Shown here in pieces: positions 10,174 to 23,514 of a stretch of 64,000 bases of DNA. Numbering within the stretch: position 1 is the stretch's first letter; every line of letters starts with the position of its first letter. Under the pieces are notes generated by a model. That model ran no database searches, was not told the origin of the DNA, and saw only the letters and a list, made by a program, of their open reading frames with translations. The stretch is taken from assembly GCF_029867415.1 (NCBI RefSeq), contig NW_026705578.1:310001-374000 (forward strand), given 5' to 3'. Both the position numbers and the translations under genes were made by a program. The DNA is from Vicia villosa. Its lineage: Eukaryota > Streptophyta > Magnoliopsida > Fabales > Fabaceae.

Positions 10174-13100
10174 TGTGGACCTCCGATTTTTTTTAATACC
10201 GGGCCATACCTCTGATCTGTAGAGATACGTGAACTGACTCTTTTTTGTCGCTTAATGCTTTCGCATTTTTTTGAAAATATCACAGAGTCGCCACCGACCT
10301 TTTATTTTATCCAATTAAGGAAAGGTTTATAAAAGAAACAGAAAAAAGACCTCTAAGAAATTCTAGGTAAGGGGGTAGGTTATACAAAGGGAAGGTGTTA
10401 GCACCCTTTGTATCCATGGTTATCCATGGGCTCTTAAGTTTGCTTAGCTCACTTGTTTTTCGATCACTTTTCGATTGCTCTGAAATTGCTCATATGTGGT
10501 TTCAAATACTTTTGTAATTTGAATTTTGTAATGATCCGTGTGTGGATGTATACAAAATGCTTGTTTATCTTTCGAAAGATGTTTTGAAAAGAACGTTAAC
10601 TTTGTAATAACCCGTGTTTGGATGTATACAAAGTATTGTCTTTTTTGAAAGTTTTGAAAAATCAACGGTGTATGAGAATTTTGTTTGTTTTGATTTGAGC
10701 AAGCAAACTAGGAGGTCTACCCTGAGTTATAAGGTCTTTATCCTATTTCCTTTAAAAATCTATCCTTTCACCGGATATAAAAGCAAGGTTCGATTTTGTA
10801 CTCAAAACAGTAGAATTTGATTTTGATTTTGAAAGAATGAAAAGGATTACCTGAAGAGGTGCAAGTGTGATTGTGATTGGATTCAGATATTTATCTTTGA
10901 AGTTAGTGATCTAACGGTTCAATTTTATCTTTGACATACACGCAGTTTATATGTGCTGGAAATTAAAATGCAGAAATGTAAAGTGCGGAAAGTAAATCTA
11001 CGCTATTACATCGATTGTGCGGGAAATGTAAACTAGCCTATTTACATGAATTTGACATCCTATACATTTATCTAGGAATTTTAAATTGCAAGAAAATAAA
11101 AGGCATGTTTTTGGATTTTTATGATAGATTTTAATTATAATTAATGCATAATTAATTAAATTAAAATGAAGAAAAAAGATGAAAATAAATTTAAACCTAG
11201 AAATTAAGTTTAAAATATGTACAAAATATTGTGTCAATTAATTTTAAAACAAAACTATTTTTTTTGGAATTTTTGGAATTGATTTGAAATTGATTTAAGT
11301 TAATTAAAACATAATTATGCAAATAATTATACAAATAATTAAAACTTAAAGATAAAATTATTCAAAATATGTACAAAATTAGTTTATAATATATAAACAA
11401 TATTTAACACAAAGAACAATTTTTTTTATGATTTTTTTTGATTGGTTAAAATAATTAAAAAGCAAATATATAAATATATACTAATTAATTATGCAAAATA
11501 TTGAAATTTTGAAGAAAATAAAATATTTTTATTTCAGAAAATAATATATTATTTTAGAAGTCTAAAAATATTTTTTGTGTATTTTTTGGATTATTAAAAC
11601 TATTTTTAATTAATTTAACAAAGAAATTAAAATAAAATAGAAAATAAAATAGAAAAATAAAGGATACTGATCCTGTGTGGTAATCAGTGAGGGAGTATGA
11701 TGTGGATGAGTGATCTGGCGCGTTGGATAAGCTGATGGATGGATCAGAAGGCCCAGATGGTGAGGGACCATAGCACGTGGAACACCTGCAAAACACTGAA
11801 TTCCAAGTTAGTTTAAAACACACGCGCGCGCCTCCCAGCGAATCAGAGGGCGCCACGCATCATCTTCAACCTTCAGATAGGTTTTTACACCGTTCATTTG
11901 CAGGTGGTGTAAAAAACCCAATCTTTTACACCTGGTAATAATAGCGAATACAAGCAAACGTGAGTATAAATTTGGCGCGATGGTATGGTTGAGTTCGTAT
12001 TGTTCATGCGAACTTAATGGTGCTATTCAGAGCCTGTAATTTTGCCTAATTTGGAAAACCCTAATTTTGGGATGAAGAACCCTAAAATGGTGGTTTCGTG
12101 TATACGCATCTAAAACTTAATTAAAGCTCCAGAAATGATCTACACCTCAAACCAAACTCAATAGTATGTCTACATCTTGTTAAATATGTGTGAATAACCA
12201 GATACGAATTGATATTAGTTTGAACAAATTTTGACCTGTGTAGCTCGATTCAGTGAGCTTCAAGGCTTGTAATTGATTGAGATAGTTTCAGTGATGTTTA
12301 AGGAAGGTATATGAATGCTTAGTTTGTACTGAAATGGACTGAAATTACAAATTCGAATTTGAGTTTTTCTTTGAATTTTTTGAAGTGATTACAAGTGTTA
12401 TATGCTATGCTATGCTTCTGGTCTTGTCTCCCCTTTGTTACTGAACTGAGATAGCTTATTTATAAGCATTAGAGTGCTTAGAAACTAAGCCAAGAGCATT
12501 GATGAGTTTTTTGGAATCTTGACTTTTTCAACATTGGTAGCTTTGTCTTTAAGCCACCATGGCTTGATTTTCCTCTTCTCCTCTGCTGTACTTTGCTTTG
12601 GGACAGAGTTGAATGAGTCACATTGATGAGTCATGCTTGGAATGCAAGCTATCATTTATCCATGCATTTCTTTTTTTAATTTAATCTTAAAATAAGAAAA
12701 AATCAAGCAAACATGGATGAAAAATGTTATGGGCTTAGTCTTGGTCGTGGGAGGCCCATAATAACATGGCAAGGATGTTTGAATGCTGAAAACTTGGCCC
12801 CATTTGGAAAAAATGCAATTTTGAACAATGTTGATTTCATGTATTTTTCCAAAATTTAGCCAACTTCAACAAGGTGTAAATCCTTCAATTTTTGTCATAT
12901 GAAGGAGATCTTGCACTTTTTGGAAACCTCAAAGAGTCCTCTAACCAATGTCTTTGGTCTCATGTCAAAATGATTTTTGAAGCTCCTTGTGTGTCCTTTT
13001 GAAAAAAGTGTCTTTTTGTTGACTTTGAAAATGACCTGTAATGTCTTTGGTCATATTTTTCAAATGGTGAATCCAATGACCATGGGATCAATGGCATTTG

Positions 13101-14162
13101 AAAGATAATTGAATTTCCTTCAAAACAAGATTTGGTTTGAATTTTTTGGATGAAGGATGAGAGAGTTATGATCAGTCAAAGTTGAGTTGACTTTTCAGGC
13201 AAAAACCCTAATTTTGAATCTTAGGGTTTTGTTGATTTTTGATCTTTCCTTGATGAATTATGATCATCCAATGATCAAATGATGAATCCTTTGACAAAAT
13301 ATGGACTTTGACAAAAAATTTCATTTTTGACTGTCTGTTGACTTTTTTGGTCAAACGGGTCGTCTGTTGACTGTTTGAGCTGCTGACGGTGCGTCTGAGT
13401 GAATTGAAGTTTGAAAATTTGTATGATGGTACTTTGAGATATATGGATGTGTATGAAATCCATTTGAGCTCTCCAAAACTTGTTGCTCCTGTAAAAACAA
13501 GAAAAACCCTGATTAGGGACTGTTTGTGTAGGAGACAGTTAAGCGTACCTGATTTTTGTGCAGTGTTGAGTTTCTGCTAATCGCGTGATATTCAGAAGAC
13601 TTCTAACACAAAGATCTTGGAAATTTGAATTGTGAAAGATTGATTTGATTGATGGTACAAAACACTGAGAATTGTACTGCCAGCAGTTTGGCTGTCGACT
13701 GACTGTTCAGGTATTGATGTAGCAGTTAGAGTGAAAAATCAACAGTCAAAGTTAATTTTCTTTTTGTTGTTTTTTGTTTTTGTTTTATGTGAAAAATGAA
13801 AGTTTATTTACATGACTTGTTAGAAAAACACAGACATAATAAATAACATATATACTGTTACCAGTACAGTCTGAGTTTCCTGATTCTGCGCCTGCAAAAA
13901 GATTTAACTCTGTACCAATTGTGTCAGTACTATTTATCTGTAAATAAATAAATAGCATGTGTGAAGTAATAAACAGTATTTGGTGTTTGCGTAAGAATAA
14001 ATTCAACTGCAAGCCAAATTACTGTATAAGAAAAATTCTAAAAACTAAGTTTTTCATATGTCAGGATATTTGTTGAAATAAAAATCCACGATTATATGAG
14101 ACCCTTAATTTTCAGATTGGAGTTTTCTTGAAAAATATGTGGGCAAATTTTGGGGTATAACA
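10174..14162 (-). repeat. 5' LTR of Ogre A
   Basis: The minus strand begins TGTTATACCCCAAAATTTGC at 14162 and ends ...GGTCCACA at 10174, giving 3989 bp with TG...CA ends. It is very AT-rich, especially 11040-11660. No coding capacity is credible; the scattered short frames are chance. It differs strongly in length and sequence from the Ogre B LTRs, so A and B are different subfamilies. Confidence 0.88.
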
Positions 14163-15201
14163 TCCACACATACCTACTGAAGGATTCTCCCCAAAAGGGT
14201 AGAAGCTGACACGGTCAGCCCGTGTCAGGTGACACGGCCGTGTCAGCTGTGCGGGACATAATTTTTGATTTTTCTGTTTTGTGATTTTTAAAGTCCCAGG
14301 GGCAGTTTGGGTGTTTTATCTTAGACCTAAAAACCTAGAACAGATTAAAAGTGATTTTGAGACATGAGAGGAGGCACTTTTTAATGTACGAAAGAATTGC
14401 AGAAGAAAGAGGAGAGCTCTCAAGGGTTTTGGAGAACAGAGATTTTCAAGACCAATTGCGATTGAAGATCAAAGCAATCCTATTTTCTTGTAATGTCTAA
14501 TCTTCCTATTGTATTTTCTTTGAATATTATGAGCGGCTAAACCCCCCAATGCTAGGGGGTGTCCCTGAATTGCTATTTTCATTGAACCTAATTTCCTTTA
14601 TGTTATGGAATATTTGTGTGTGAACTTATTTGATTGTGCAAAGTGCTTAATGCGTTATCTATCTGACAAATAGATTTTTGATTTACGGTTAAGGGTTAGG
14701 TCGGACAAACCACCCTATCGCTGTTTGCAAAATTATATTATGGTTGTTATTGCTTAGGAATGAGGATTCTCTGTAGTAACCGTAATAATCTTGATAAATT
14801 ATATTGCACTTAATTACTTCTTGAATTGCTAAGGAATTAGGATACAAGAAAGCATCAAAAGGTTTTCCGCTAAGGAATTAGGGAAGATAAATCTCGTGAT
14901 TCGGTAATAGTTCATGTACACTAATATTTCATAAATAAGGATTAAAGGTTATTGCAAGGTAATTCATACACTTGACCCTAGCATACTCTCTCATATTGTT
15001 TAAAAGTCACATTTACATCTTCTATTAATTTGCTGTCATTTATCATTATTTCCAAGCAAACATCAAAACCCCAATGCTCTTTTGTTCAATTGAATTGTTA
15101 AGATAACTTATATTTCCTACGCAGTCCACGAGATCGATATTTGGGATAAATCCTATTATTACTACATCGGTAAAAATAGTACATTTGCTATTTTCCGGTC
15201 A
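14163..15201 (+). repeat. Right part of an Athila-like LTR (D)
   Basis: The tail (about 14490-15201) is a diverged relative of the element C LTR: it has the TTGTAATGTCT...GAGCGGCTAAAC block, the CTAAGGAATTAGG repeats, the CTACGCAGTCCACGAG block, and an ACATCGGTAAAAATAGTACA block ending CCGGTCA at 15201. A GACACGG...CCGTGTC hairpin motif lies at about 14209-14255. No PBS follows, so this is a 3' LTR end or a solo LTR. Its left part was separated by Ogre A and lies outside the window. ACAAT (15202-15206) may be its target duplication. Confidence 0.7.
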
Positions 15202-15651
15202 ACAATAAAGGAAAACTCAAAGATTAGGAAATAATGTTTATACATAATTACTAATGCCTTTAGGGTAAACTAAAATCTTGACAATAGTGAGAGCTTGACA
15301 AGAAGAAACACAACTCATAATGAGAAAACTATCACCACAGACAGAGGTTTCTAACAAGTACATCCCACTAATCACGAAGCTTCTAAATAATCATATCCCA
15401 AACAACTATCTTTCCACCAGTCTGACATGTAATATGGATAAATGAAAAATTAGATAAAAATGATATATAGCCCCAGACAGACTCTTATCAGAAGAGGATT
15501 CCCTCTGAGCCATCATCAGTTTCACATATCTAAGAGGGTTTTTATGCTTCAGTGTAGTCATTTCCTCTTTAGTAAGTGGCAAAGTTGGATTCTGAGTTGT
15601 AGTAGGTTGAATAGGAATTGTTTGTGTGGTGTTGGCAGCAGCAGTTTCAAC
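15202..15651 (-). pseudogene. PMD gene relic, 3' segment
   Basis: This is the last visible part of the minus-strand plant mobile domain gene. Continuing the frame of the middle segment across element C, with one copy of AAGGG removed, gives an open Thr/Gln-rich tail followed by a basic stretch up to a TAG at 15406-15408, about 81 codons. The remaining 15202-15405 is AT-rich and probably 3' noncoding or intron plus a short exon; LTR D follows. Because the frame is only recovered by joining across the insertion, this piece cannot be expressed as part of the original product. Confidence 0.6.
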
Positions 15652-15656
15652 AAGGG

Positions 15657-17116
15657 TGATCGGTCACCAATTTGTATGGTGTTTTCATCAATCTCTCGGC
15701 ATAAATCTCGTCAATTCGGTAACACAATGGCCCGTCTTTTATAGTTTTCGTTCTTATTTTGAAAGTTTCGTTTAAGTTGTGTGTTTTGTTTTGATGCTAA
15801 GAACTCATGTTTTTTAAGATGCTTTGATGCTTGTTTTTGGTAGTGATTGTGTTTCAGGTTTATGCGTTTAAGTCCATAAGAAGAATGCAGGGCTGAACAA
15901 AGATGAATCGAAGAAAAAATGAAGATTTGGTGCATACAGTGGCCTGACACGGGTACCAGTGTCACAGGACACGGCCAGTGTCAGGAAGCAGGAGAAGAAA
16001 CAAAAGAATGGAGAAATCAGTGGTCTGACACGGGTGCCCGTGTCACAGGACACGGCCCGTGTCAGGAAGCCTGGGAAGAAAAATAACTTTGGGCAATGAC
16101 AGAAGGCCAACACGGGTGCCCGTGTCACAGGACACGGCCCGTGTTGGCAGGCGCGAGCAATTTTTCCAATTTTCTATTTTTGAGGGCTCCGAGTTTATTA
16201 AGGGTAGAGTGGACTTTTCGCACGTTTTGAACTTGAATCAGCAGTACTAAAACCTAATTCTGAGAAGGATTGAGGCATCTTGGATCAAAGGAAGAAAAAT
16301 TGAACGTAAAAGAGATTGGAGGCACTAGAGTTGGAGGCGAAGAAATCTTCAAGAGCATCCGCGATTGAAGATAAATTCTGATTCATCTTATTGTAATGTC
16401 TTCATCTTTACTTTCTGTTATCTTGACAATTGCCATGAGTAGCTAAACTATTAACTTGTTAGGGTGATGTCCCTGGATCATGTGATGTAACGAATTATAT
16501 TTACCGTTGTTTTCAGATTATAATTGTGAAATTCAGTTTATGATTAAAAGTTCTTATTGCTTCAATATATTGGAAAGTATTTTTGTTGATTCACGATTGA
16601 GGTTTGGTCTGACACACTACCTCAATGCCTTTTTAATCATAACGTTATAACTGATAATCACTTAGGAATAAGGATTTGATGCATAGCGATCAAATTTATC
16701 CGAGCTATGTCTTTTTGAATCGTGATATAAAATTATCTTGTTAAGGAATTAAAAGATGGTTTTAATCTCATGAAGTTTTTCACTAAGGAATTAGGAAAAA
16801 TCAACGTTCGGTATTGGTAATTGTGAATTTCTTCAGTTAATCTGTTACATGGCAATTATTTCGTTACAGAGCGATTCATACATCGATCCTAACTTGTTCC
16901 CACATATTTTCATTAGTCAAACTATTTTAACTTTGTCATTTTACACAAGTTGTTATTTACATTAAACATCAAAATCAAACACCCCGATGACTTTTTATTC
17001 CATTGCATTGTTCAGAAACATATAATTGCTACGCTGTCCGCGAGTTCGATACTTGGGAAATTTACTCTCTTATAACAACATCGGTGAAAATAGTACACTT
17101 GCTATTTTACCGATCA
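15657..17116 (+). repeat. 5' LTR of element C
   Basis: Starts TGATCGGTCACC and ends TTTTACCGATCA. It contains three consecutive inverted-repeat motifs of the type GACACGGGTGCCCGTGTC / GGACACGGCCCGTGTC at about 15945-15985, 16024-16064 and 16109-16147. The downstream half is AT-rich. Confidence 0.95.
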
Positions 17117-17122
17117 AGTTTT

Positions 17123-17140
17123 TGGCGCCGTTGTCGGGGA
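17123..17140 (+). other. Primer binding site of element C
   Basis: TGGCGCCGTTGTCGGGGA lies six bases after the LTR. Athila-group elements use TGGCGCCGTTGCCGGGGA, complementary to tRNA-Asp; this copy differs at one position (C to T). Confidence 0.9.
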
Positions 17141-17269
17141 CTGCCAAATTATAAGTTGAAGAATAGTTCAATTGAAGTTTTTTGTTGCTCTGCAACTAAA
17201 ATTATTTTTTGTTATTTTATTTTTCTGATATTTCATTTGCTAATCACTAACAAATCGTCTAATCTTTTT

Positions 17270-20200
17270 ATGCGAGGTAAGGCCTCAGCAGAATTTCTTT
17301 TTGACGCAGAGCCAGAACGATCACTACGAGCTAGACTTCGAAAAGCAAAGCAAGAGCGACTGGAAGCGTTAGAAGACATCCTGACAGCTTCGGAATCTGA
17401 TAACGAGGAAATCCTCTCTATTCATTCTGAGCATTCAGATTCGGAGGCTGAAACAATGGCAGCTCCCGTAGAAAGGCTGTTAGGTGATTACGGTGGAGCA
17501 AATGCCCCAGCTGGACGAATGACAATTGTAAATCAACCGGTCGATGTTGCTCACTTTCAGCTACACCCGGCAACGATTCGACAACTGGAGAAGAAACCAT
17601 TTTCAGGAAGAATAAATGAAGATGCTAATAAGCATTTGCAAAGGTTTCTTACTATGACAACATCTCTGAAGATAGAAGGACACTCTGAAGAAGCCAAGAA
17701 GTTGGTTATGTTTCCATTCACGTTAGCTGATGACGCTGAAGAGTGGTTCTACTCATTACCTGCTGGGAGTATTACCACATGGCAACAAATGGAGTCTACC
17801 TTTCTGAATGAGTATTTCCCTGCTGCTGTTTATATCCGTAAGAGGTATGATATTGTTAATTTTAAACAGAAGGAAGGAGAATCACTTGGAGATGCTTATA
17901 AGAGATTCAAGAGGTTATTGGTGGCATGCCCAACTCACAACATGGATGTCACTGAACAAATGCAGAATTTTCTGAATGGTCTTAAAATGAAGACTAAGCA
18001 ACTGATTGACACAGCATCCGGTGGCTCATCCAACTTTTCAACAGCCACTGGTGTTAAAAAAATCATAGAAGCTATTGCGGCCAATGAACACTTGGAGTTA
18101 TATGACCGTAGTGTTAGCCAACCTGAAGGATTAGTGGATATAAAATTGTCAACGCAAGTTGTGAAAATTGAAGATCAGGTAGCTGCAGAAGTTGAGCGGA
18201 GATTGAAACAGATGGGTCTTGAAAAACAAACAGTAGCACAAGTTCAACCGGATCAAGCAAGTCAACCGATAGGGTGTGAAATATGTGGAGGACCTCATTT
18301 TACTGTTCAGTGTGTTGCTACAGCTCAGCAAGTGGAGGAAATAAACTTCTTGAAACAAAACAACCCCTACTCAAATACCTACAATCCGGGGTGGAAAAAT
18401 CATCCGAATTTTTCATGGAAGGACCAACCAGGGAGTGCTCCTAAACAAGGGGTTCTTCCATATCAAGGTCAACAGTCGCAACAACAGTATAGACCTCCTC
18501 AACAACATTATCAACAACCTCAGCAACAAGCCCCCAGAAAAGCGGATTGGGAGATTGCCATCGAAAAAATGGCAGCTCAAAGCTCTCAGTTTCAAGAAGA
18601 AACGAGGAGTAATTTCCGGAATACGGATTCCTCCATTAAAAATCTGGAGATTCAAATGAGTCAGATAGCACAGCAGTTAGCAAACACTCAACAACCGGGC
18701 GCTTTACCAAGTGCCACAGTTACCAATCCTAAAGATCATAATAATGTGAGCGCTATTGTTACTAGGAGCGGTAAAAGGAAAGGTGTAGTTGAAAATAATG
18801 ACGAGGAAGAGGAACCACTGTTGGAGGTAGACTTAGAGATAAGAGAAAATGAGGTAGAAGCTGAGGAAGTGGTGGTGATGGAAACAACACCAAAAGAGAA
18901 GGTGGTCGAACAAAAACAAAAGCTGGCAGTAAAACTTCCTTTTCCGATAAGGAACAAGAAAAAAGGGCAAGATGAGAAGAATTTTGAAAAGTTCTTGGAG
19001 ATGTTCAAGAAGTTGGAGATTAATATTCCATTCTTGGAGGCATTAGAACAAATGCCTACTTATGCAAAATTCATGAAGGACATCATTGCCAAGAAAAGAA
19101 CCGTCGATCGTGACCCTATTATTCTAACCGAAACGTGTAGTGCTATTTTGCAGGGTATGAAGATTCCGGTGAAAAAGAAAAATCGGGGTTCCGTGACTAT
19201 TCCTTGTACAATTGGGGATAGATCATTCAAGAAAGCTCTAATTGATTTGGGAGCAAGTGTGAGCCTTATGCCGTTGTCTATCTACAAGAGATTGGGGATA
19301 GGTAATGTACAAGATACAAGAATGACACTCCAGTTTGCTGACCACTCTGTTAAAAGACCTTATGGGATAGTAGAAGACGTGCTTGTGAAAATTGACAAAT
19401 TTGTGTTCCCAGTGGATTTTGTAATTCTAGAGATGCCGGAAGATGAGGAGATCCCTATTATTTTAGGAAGGCCATTTCTAGAGACAGGGCGATGTTTGAT
19501 AGACATTAAAGAAGGCACAATGACTCTGAAAGTTTATGATGAAGAGCTAAAGATTGATGTGCGCAACACCATGAAGTACAAGGATGATATAGCAACTAGT
19601 CAACATATTGAGGTGAGTGATCAAATCTGTACTAATGAGAATTCTTTGAACATACAACAATTACCATTGGAAAAAGTTTTGAGCTCGTCTGTTTGCGACA
19701 AAGAGGAAGCTGCTGATGAAAGAAAAGTGGAAGTAGTGGCTATGATGGAAGCAAGTCCCATATTCAAAAGTTCTAGACAAAACCGGTGGGAGGATCTTAG
19801 ACAACCTTTGGTTGAAGGAAAGAAGGAGGAACCTAAGAAGGGGGCTGAATTAAAACAACTCCCGGAGAATTTAAAATATGTTTTCCTTGATGCTGAAAGT
19901 AGGTGTCCGGCTATCATAAGCTCTCACCTTGAACGGTTGCAAGAAGTTAAGTTGGTCGAAGTGTTAAAGAAGCATAAAGGTGCCATGGGGTGGTCAATCG
20001 AAGATTTAAAAGGAATCAGCCCTACAATGTGCATGCACAAAATCCTCATGGAAGATGATCACAAGCCAGTGGTCCAACCTCAGAGGCGTCTAAACCCAGC
20101 AATGAAAAAGGTGGTTAGAAAAGAAGTTGTGAAACTTTTAGATGCTGGGATGATTTACCCGATATCTGATAGTGCTTGGGTAAGCCCAGTTCACGTTGTA

Positions 20201-22735
20201 CCCAAAAAGGGAGGAACAACCGTAATAAAAAATGAGAAGAATGAGTTGATTCCTACAAGGACCGTCACAGGGTGGAGAGTGTGCATTGACTACAGGAGAC
20301 TGAACCTAGCAACCAGAAAAGATCACTTTCCGCTACCTTTTATTGATCAGATGTTGGAAAGATTAGCGGGACATGATTACTATTGCTTCCTAGACGGATA
20401 CTCTGGATATAATCAGATTGCGGTTGCACCAGAAGACCAAGAGAAGACCGCGTTTACGTGTCCGTTTGGTGTTTTTGCCTACAGAAGAATGTCATTCGGG
20501 TTATGTAATGCTCCGGCCACTTTTCAAAGATGCATGCATGCAATTTTTGATGATATGCTTGAAAAACACATGGAGGTCTTCATGGATGATTTTTCGGTCT
20601 TTGGTAAGTCATTTGAAAATTGTTTAACTAACCTTGCTCTTGTTTTAGAAAGATGTCAACAGACCAATTTGATCTTGAATTGGGAAAAGTGCCACTTTAT
20701 GGTTCGAGAAGGAATAGTTCTGGGACACAAGATTTCATACAAAGGAATTGAAGTGGACCAAGCAAAGGTTGAAGTCATTTCAAAATTGCCACCACCGATG
20801 AACGAAAAAGGTATCAGAAGTTTCTTAGGACATGCGAGGTTTTACCGTAGGTTCATAAGAGATTTTTCAAAAATTGCAAAACCCTTAACTACATTATTGG
20901 TTAAGGATAAGACTTTTACTTTTGATGATGAATGTGTTGTTGCTTTTGAGACAATTAAGAGAAAATTAGTCTCGGCACCCATTGTTGTAGCCCCTGATTG
21001 GTCTCTACCTTTTGAGATCATGTGCGACGCAAGTGACACTACTGTAGGGGCGGTTTTAGGACAGCGGAGAGAGAAATTGCTTCATGTTATATATTATGCT
21101 AGTCATGTTTTGAACCCCGCACAGATAAATTATGCAACTACCGAGAAGGAGTTGCTAGCTGTTGTTTATGCCTTCGATAAATTCAGGCAATATCTGTTGG
21201 GGTATAGAGTCATCGTTTATACTGACCACTCTGCTTTGAAGTATCTTTTTGCTAAACAGGACTCTAAGCCAAGACTTTTTAGGTGGATCCTACTCCTTCA
21301 GGAGTTTGATGTTGAAATTCGAGATAAGAAGGGGTGCGAGAACACTGTAGCTGACCACTTATCTCGAATGACACCAATAGACGAGACAGAAAAAAAGCGC
21401 CCAATCAAGGATGAGTTCGCTGATGAACACATCCTGGCAGTGACGGGTGTACCTTGGTTCGCAGATTATGCAAACTATATTGTCGGTGGTATCATCCCCG
21501 ACGATTTTGACTCTAATCGAAGAAAAAAGTTTGTTCATGATTGCAGGTTTTATCTATGGGACGATCCGTTCCTATATAAAAGAGGAGTCGATGGTTTGAT
21601 CAGAAGATGTGTACCTGAAAATGAACAGGAAGAAGTGTTGAAGGCGTGTCATGCTTCAGATTATGGGGGACATTTTAGTGGTGATCGAACAGCGGCTAAG
21701 ATTCTGCAATCAGGTCTATATTGGCCCACTATGTTTAAGAATGCTCAAGAGTTTGTGAGACATTGTGACAAGTGCCAAAGGACGGGGAACATATCCAAAA
21801 GAAACCAAATGCCTCAGAACTCGATGTTGGAAGTGGAGTTGTTCGATGTTTGGGGTATAGACTTCATGGGACCATTCCCACCTTCATATGGGAAAAATTA
21901 TATTCTAGTAGCAGTGGATTATGTATCCAAATGGGTCGAAGCTGTTGCTCTACCTTCAAACGATGCTAAGGTGGTGGTGAAGTTTTTGAAAGAAAACATT
22001 TTTGCTAGATTTGGAGTACCGAGAGCTCTAATAAGTGATGAAGGAACACATTTCCTGAATTATCTTATGGAACGATTACTCCAGAAATACAACGTGAAAC
22101 ACAAGATAGCCACAGCTTATCATCCTCAAACTAGTGGGCAGGTTGAAGTTTCGAATCGACAACTCAAACAAATTCTTGAAAAGACTGTGAATTCCACTCG
22201 GAAGGATTGGGCAATAAAGCTGGATGATGCACTGTGGGCATACAAAACAGCTTTCAAAACACCGATCGGAATGTCACCATATCAGCTTGTGTACGAGAAA
22301 GCATGCCATTTGCCTTTAGAGTTAGAGCATAAGGCATTCTGGGCATCAAAGTTTCTCAATATGGACCTCTCTAAAGCGTCAAGTTCTAGACTTCTCCAAC
22401 TCCATGAGTTAGAAGAATTCCGCAATCAAGCATATGAAAATGCCAAGTTATACAAAGACCAGACAAAGAAATGGCATGATAGTAAGATCGTGAGAAAAGA
22501 ATTCTATGAAGGACAACTGGTCCTCTTGTACAACTCAAGGTTGAAACTATTCCCGGGAAAGCTGAAATCTAAATGGTCAGGACCTTTTGTTATTAACCAG
22601 GTGTTCCCTCACGGAGCGATTGAGTTGAAGAACTCAACCAATGGAGACACTTTCAAAGTGAACGGACAACGATTGAAGCCGTATTTTCAAGGTCAATCAA
22701 AGGGACAAGTTGATGTCATGCGTCTTAATGGATAA
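17270..22735 (+). CDS. gag-pol: Element C gag-pol polyprotein, intact frame
   Basis: Capsid, protease, RT, RNase H and integrase in one 1821-residue frame. The same frame is open further upstream into the LTR; ATG 17270 (MRGKASAEF) was chosen because it lies after the PBS and starts the acidic gag N-terminus. Domains in order: gag core (about residues 100-260), a [13 protein letters not shown] knuckle near 335, a Gln-rich linker, protease near 660 with [14 protein letters not shown] (DLG, usual for Athila), RT near 1000-1200 with [20 protein letters not shown] and FMDD, RNase H with [14 protein letters not shown] and [10 protein letters not shown], then integrase with HHCC (CDKCQ), [15 protein letters not shown] and GQVEVSNRQ. 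No stop or frameshift was seen, so the element is coding-competent by sequence. Confidence 0.95.
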   Translation: MRGKASAEFLFDAEPERSLRARLRKAKQERLEALEDILTASESDNEEILSIHSEHSDSEAETMAAPVERLLGDYGGANAPAGRMTIVNQPVDVAHFQLHPATIRQLEKKPFSGRINEDANKHLQRFLTMTTSLKIEGHSEEAKKLVMFPFTLADDAEEWFYSLPAGSITTWQQMESTFLNEYFPAAVYIRKRYDIVNFKQKEGESLGDAYKRFKRLLVACPTHNMDVTEQMQNFLNGLKMKTKQLIDTASGGSSNFSTATGVKKIIEAIAANEHLELYDRSVSQPEGLVDIKLSTQVVKIEDQVAAEVERRLKQMGLEKQTVAQVQPDQASQPIGCEICGGPHFTVQCVATAQQVEEINFLKQNNPYSNTYNPGWKNHPNFSWKDQPGSAPKQGVLPYQGQQSQQQYRPPQQHYQQPQQQAPRKADWEIAIEKMAAQSSQFQEETRSNFRNTDSSIKNLEIQMSQIAQQLANTQQPGALPSATVTNPKDHNNVSAIVTRSGKRKGVVENNDEEEEPLLEVDLEIRENEVEAEEVVVMETTPKEKVVEQKQKLAVKLPFPIRNKKKGQDEKNFEKFLEMFKKLEINIPFLEALEQMPTYAKFMKDIIAKKRTVDRDPIILTETCSAILQGMKIPVKKKNRGSVTIPCTIGDRSFKKALIDLGASVSLMPLSIYKRLGIGNVQDTRMTLQFADHSVKRPYGIVEDVLVKIDKFVFPVDFVILEMPEDEEIPIILGRPFLETGRCLIDIKEGTMTLKVYDEELKIDVRNTMKYKDDIATSQHIEVSDQICTNENSLNIQQLPLEKVLSSSVCDKEEAADERKVEVVAMMEASPIFKSSRQNRWEDLRQPLVEGKKEEPKKGAELKQLPENLKYVFLDAESRCPAIISSHLERLQEVKLVEVLKKHKGAMGWSIEDLKGISPTMCMHKILMEDDHKPVVQPQRRLNPAMKKVVRKEVVKLLDAGMIYPISDSAWVSPVHVVPKKGGTTVIKNEKNELIPTRTVTGWRVCIDYRRLNLATRKDHFPLPFIDQMLERLAGHDYYCFLDGYSGYNQIAVAPEDQEKTAFTCPFGVFAYRRMSFGLCNAPATFQRCMHAIFDDMLEKHMEVFMDDFSVFGKSFENCLTNLALVLERCQQTNLILNWEKCHFMVREGIVLGHKISYKGIEVDQAKVEVISKLPPPMNEKGIRSFLGHARFYRRFIRDFSKIAKPLTTLLVKDKTFTFDDECVVAFETIKRKLVSAPIVVAPDWSLPFEIMCDASDTTVGAVLGQRREKLLHVIYYASHVLNPAQINYATTEKELLAVVYAFDKFRQYLLGYRVIVYTDHSALKYLFAKQDSKPRLFRWILLLQEFDVEIRDKKGCENTVADHLSRMTPIDETEKKRPIKDEFADEHILAVTGVPWFADYANYIVGGIIPDDFDSNRRKKFVHDCRFYLWDDPFLYKRGVDGLIRRCVPENEQEEVLKACHASDYGGHFSGDRTAAKILQSGLYWPTMFKNAQEFVRHCDKCQRTGNISKRNQMPQNSMLEVELFDVWGIDFMGPFPPSYGKNYILVAVDYVSKWVEAVALPSNDAKVVVKFLKENIFARFGVPRALISDEGTHFLNYLMERLLQKYNVKHKIATAYHPQTSGQVEVSNRQLKQILEKTVNSTRKDWAIKLDDALWAYKTAFKTPIGMSPYQLVYEKACHLPLELEHKAFWASKFLNMDLSKASSSRLLQLHELEEFRNQAYENAKLYKDQTKKWHDSKIVRKEFYEGQLVLLYNSRLKLFPGKLKSKWSGPFVINQVFPHGAIELKNSTNGDTFKVNGQRLKPYFQGQSKGQVDVMRLNG

Positions 22736-23514
22736 GGCGAATGACCGTCGAGCCATGCGACGTTAAACGAAGCGCTTCGTGGGAGGCAACCTACGTGTTT
22801 CTTCTAATCGTTTTTCTTTTTCTTTTTGTTGCTTTTATGTTTCCATTTTATAGGTAATCATTGTGCGTGGTGGTGAAGTCGCAGTAGGGGAGAGTCTGGC
22901 GGGTGAAAACCATGAAAAGAAACGGAATAAATTCGAGTTTTTGCTAAAAACACGGGTCTGACACGGCCACCCGTGTCACCGGACACGGCCCGTGTCAGAC
23001 AGAAAAGTAATGGAAAAAAAAATTTCACAAATTTGCAAAATCAGGGGGCTGACACGGCCGCCCGTGTCACGGGACACGGCCCGTGTCAGGAGTGTTGTTC
23101 ATAGAAAAATTTTATTTTCGTTGCAAGGAACCAGGGGCGCAACACGGCCGCCCGTGTTGCGCAAAACGTAATTTTTTTTTCAATTTTTTTTAAAATAAAA
23201 GCCCTCTTAAGTGGGTGGGGCCCACCACTTACTCTCTTGTATTCTGATTTTCCTCTCTTTTTCCCCACTTTCCCTCTTCTTTCTCCACCAAACATTTCAT
23301 CTTCTTCCCTTCTTTCACCCTAAATCCCCAAACCTCCATAACTTCTCTCTCACAAAGCTTCAATCTTTGACCTCCTATCTCTCTCTAAACAAGATCTCGC
23401 TTCACAAAAGTTGTTCCATTCTCCGCCCTCTACGTAGTCACAGTATCTTTTTATCCTAATTCCATACTTTAATTTTTTGGAATTTTTGGTTGTGTGTGTT
23501 GTGCAGGTACAATC
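22736..23514 (+). other. Element C spacer with hairpin motifs and candidate splice acceptor
   Basis: Between gag-pol and the extra ORF. It holds three more GACACGG...CCGTGTC type inverted motifs at about 22959-23001, 23049-23088 and 23130-23163, matching those in the LTRs, and a C/T-rich tract (23220-23440). TTGTGCAG|G ending at 23506 is a plausible 3' splice site for a subgenomic message of the downstream ORF. Confidence 0.6.

Larger units (their letters stand above)
965..14162 (-). mobile_element. Ogre copy A (Ty3/gypsy, Tat lineage), 5' part with 5' LTR
   Basis: Reading the minus strand: 5' LTR 14162-10174, PBS, leader, ORF1, gag-pro, intron, then RT/RNase H/integrase. This order, the large ORF1 ahead of gag, a second RNase H after the first and an intron between protease and RT define the Ogre group. 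The LTR starts TGTTATACCCCAAAATTTGC on the minus strand. The element is cut at 964/965 by a copia-type LTR; its 3' end should continue beyond that insertion, left of the window. The base pairs after the LTR, TCCAC (14163-14167), are the expected target duplication. Confidence 0.93.
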
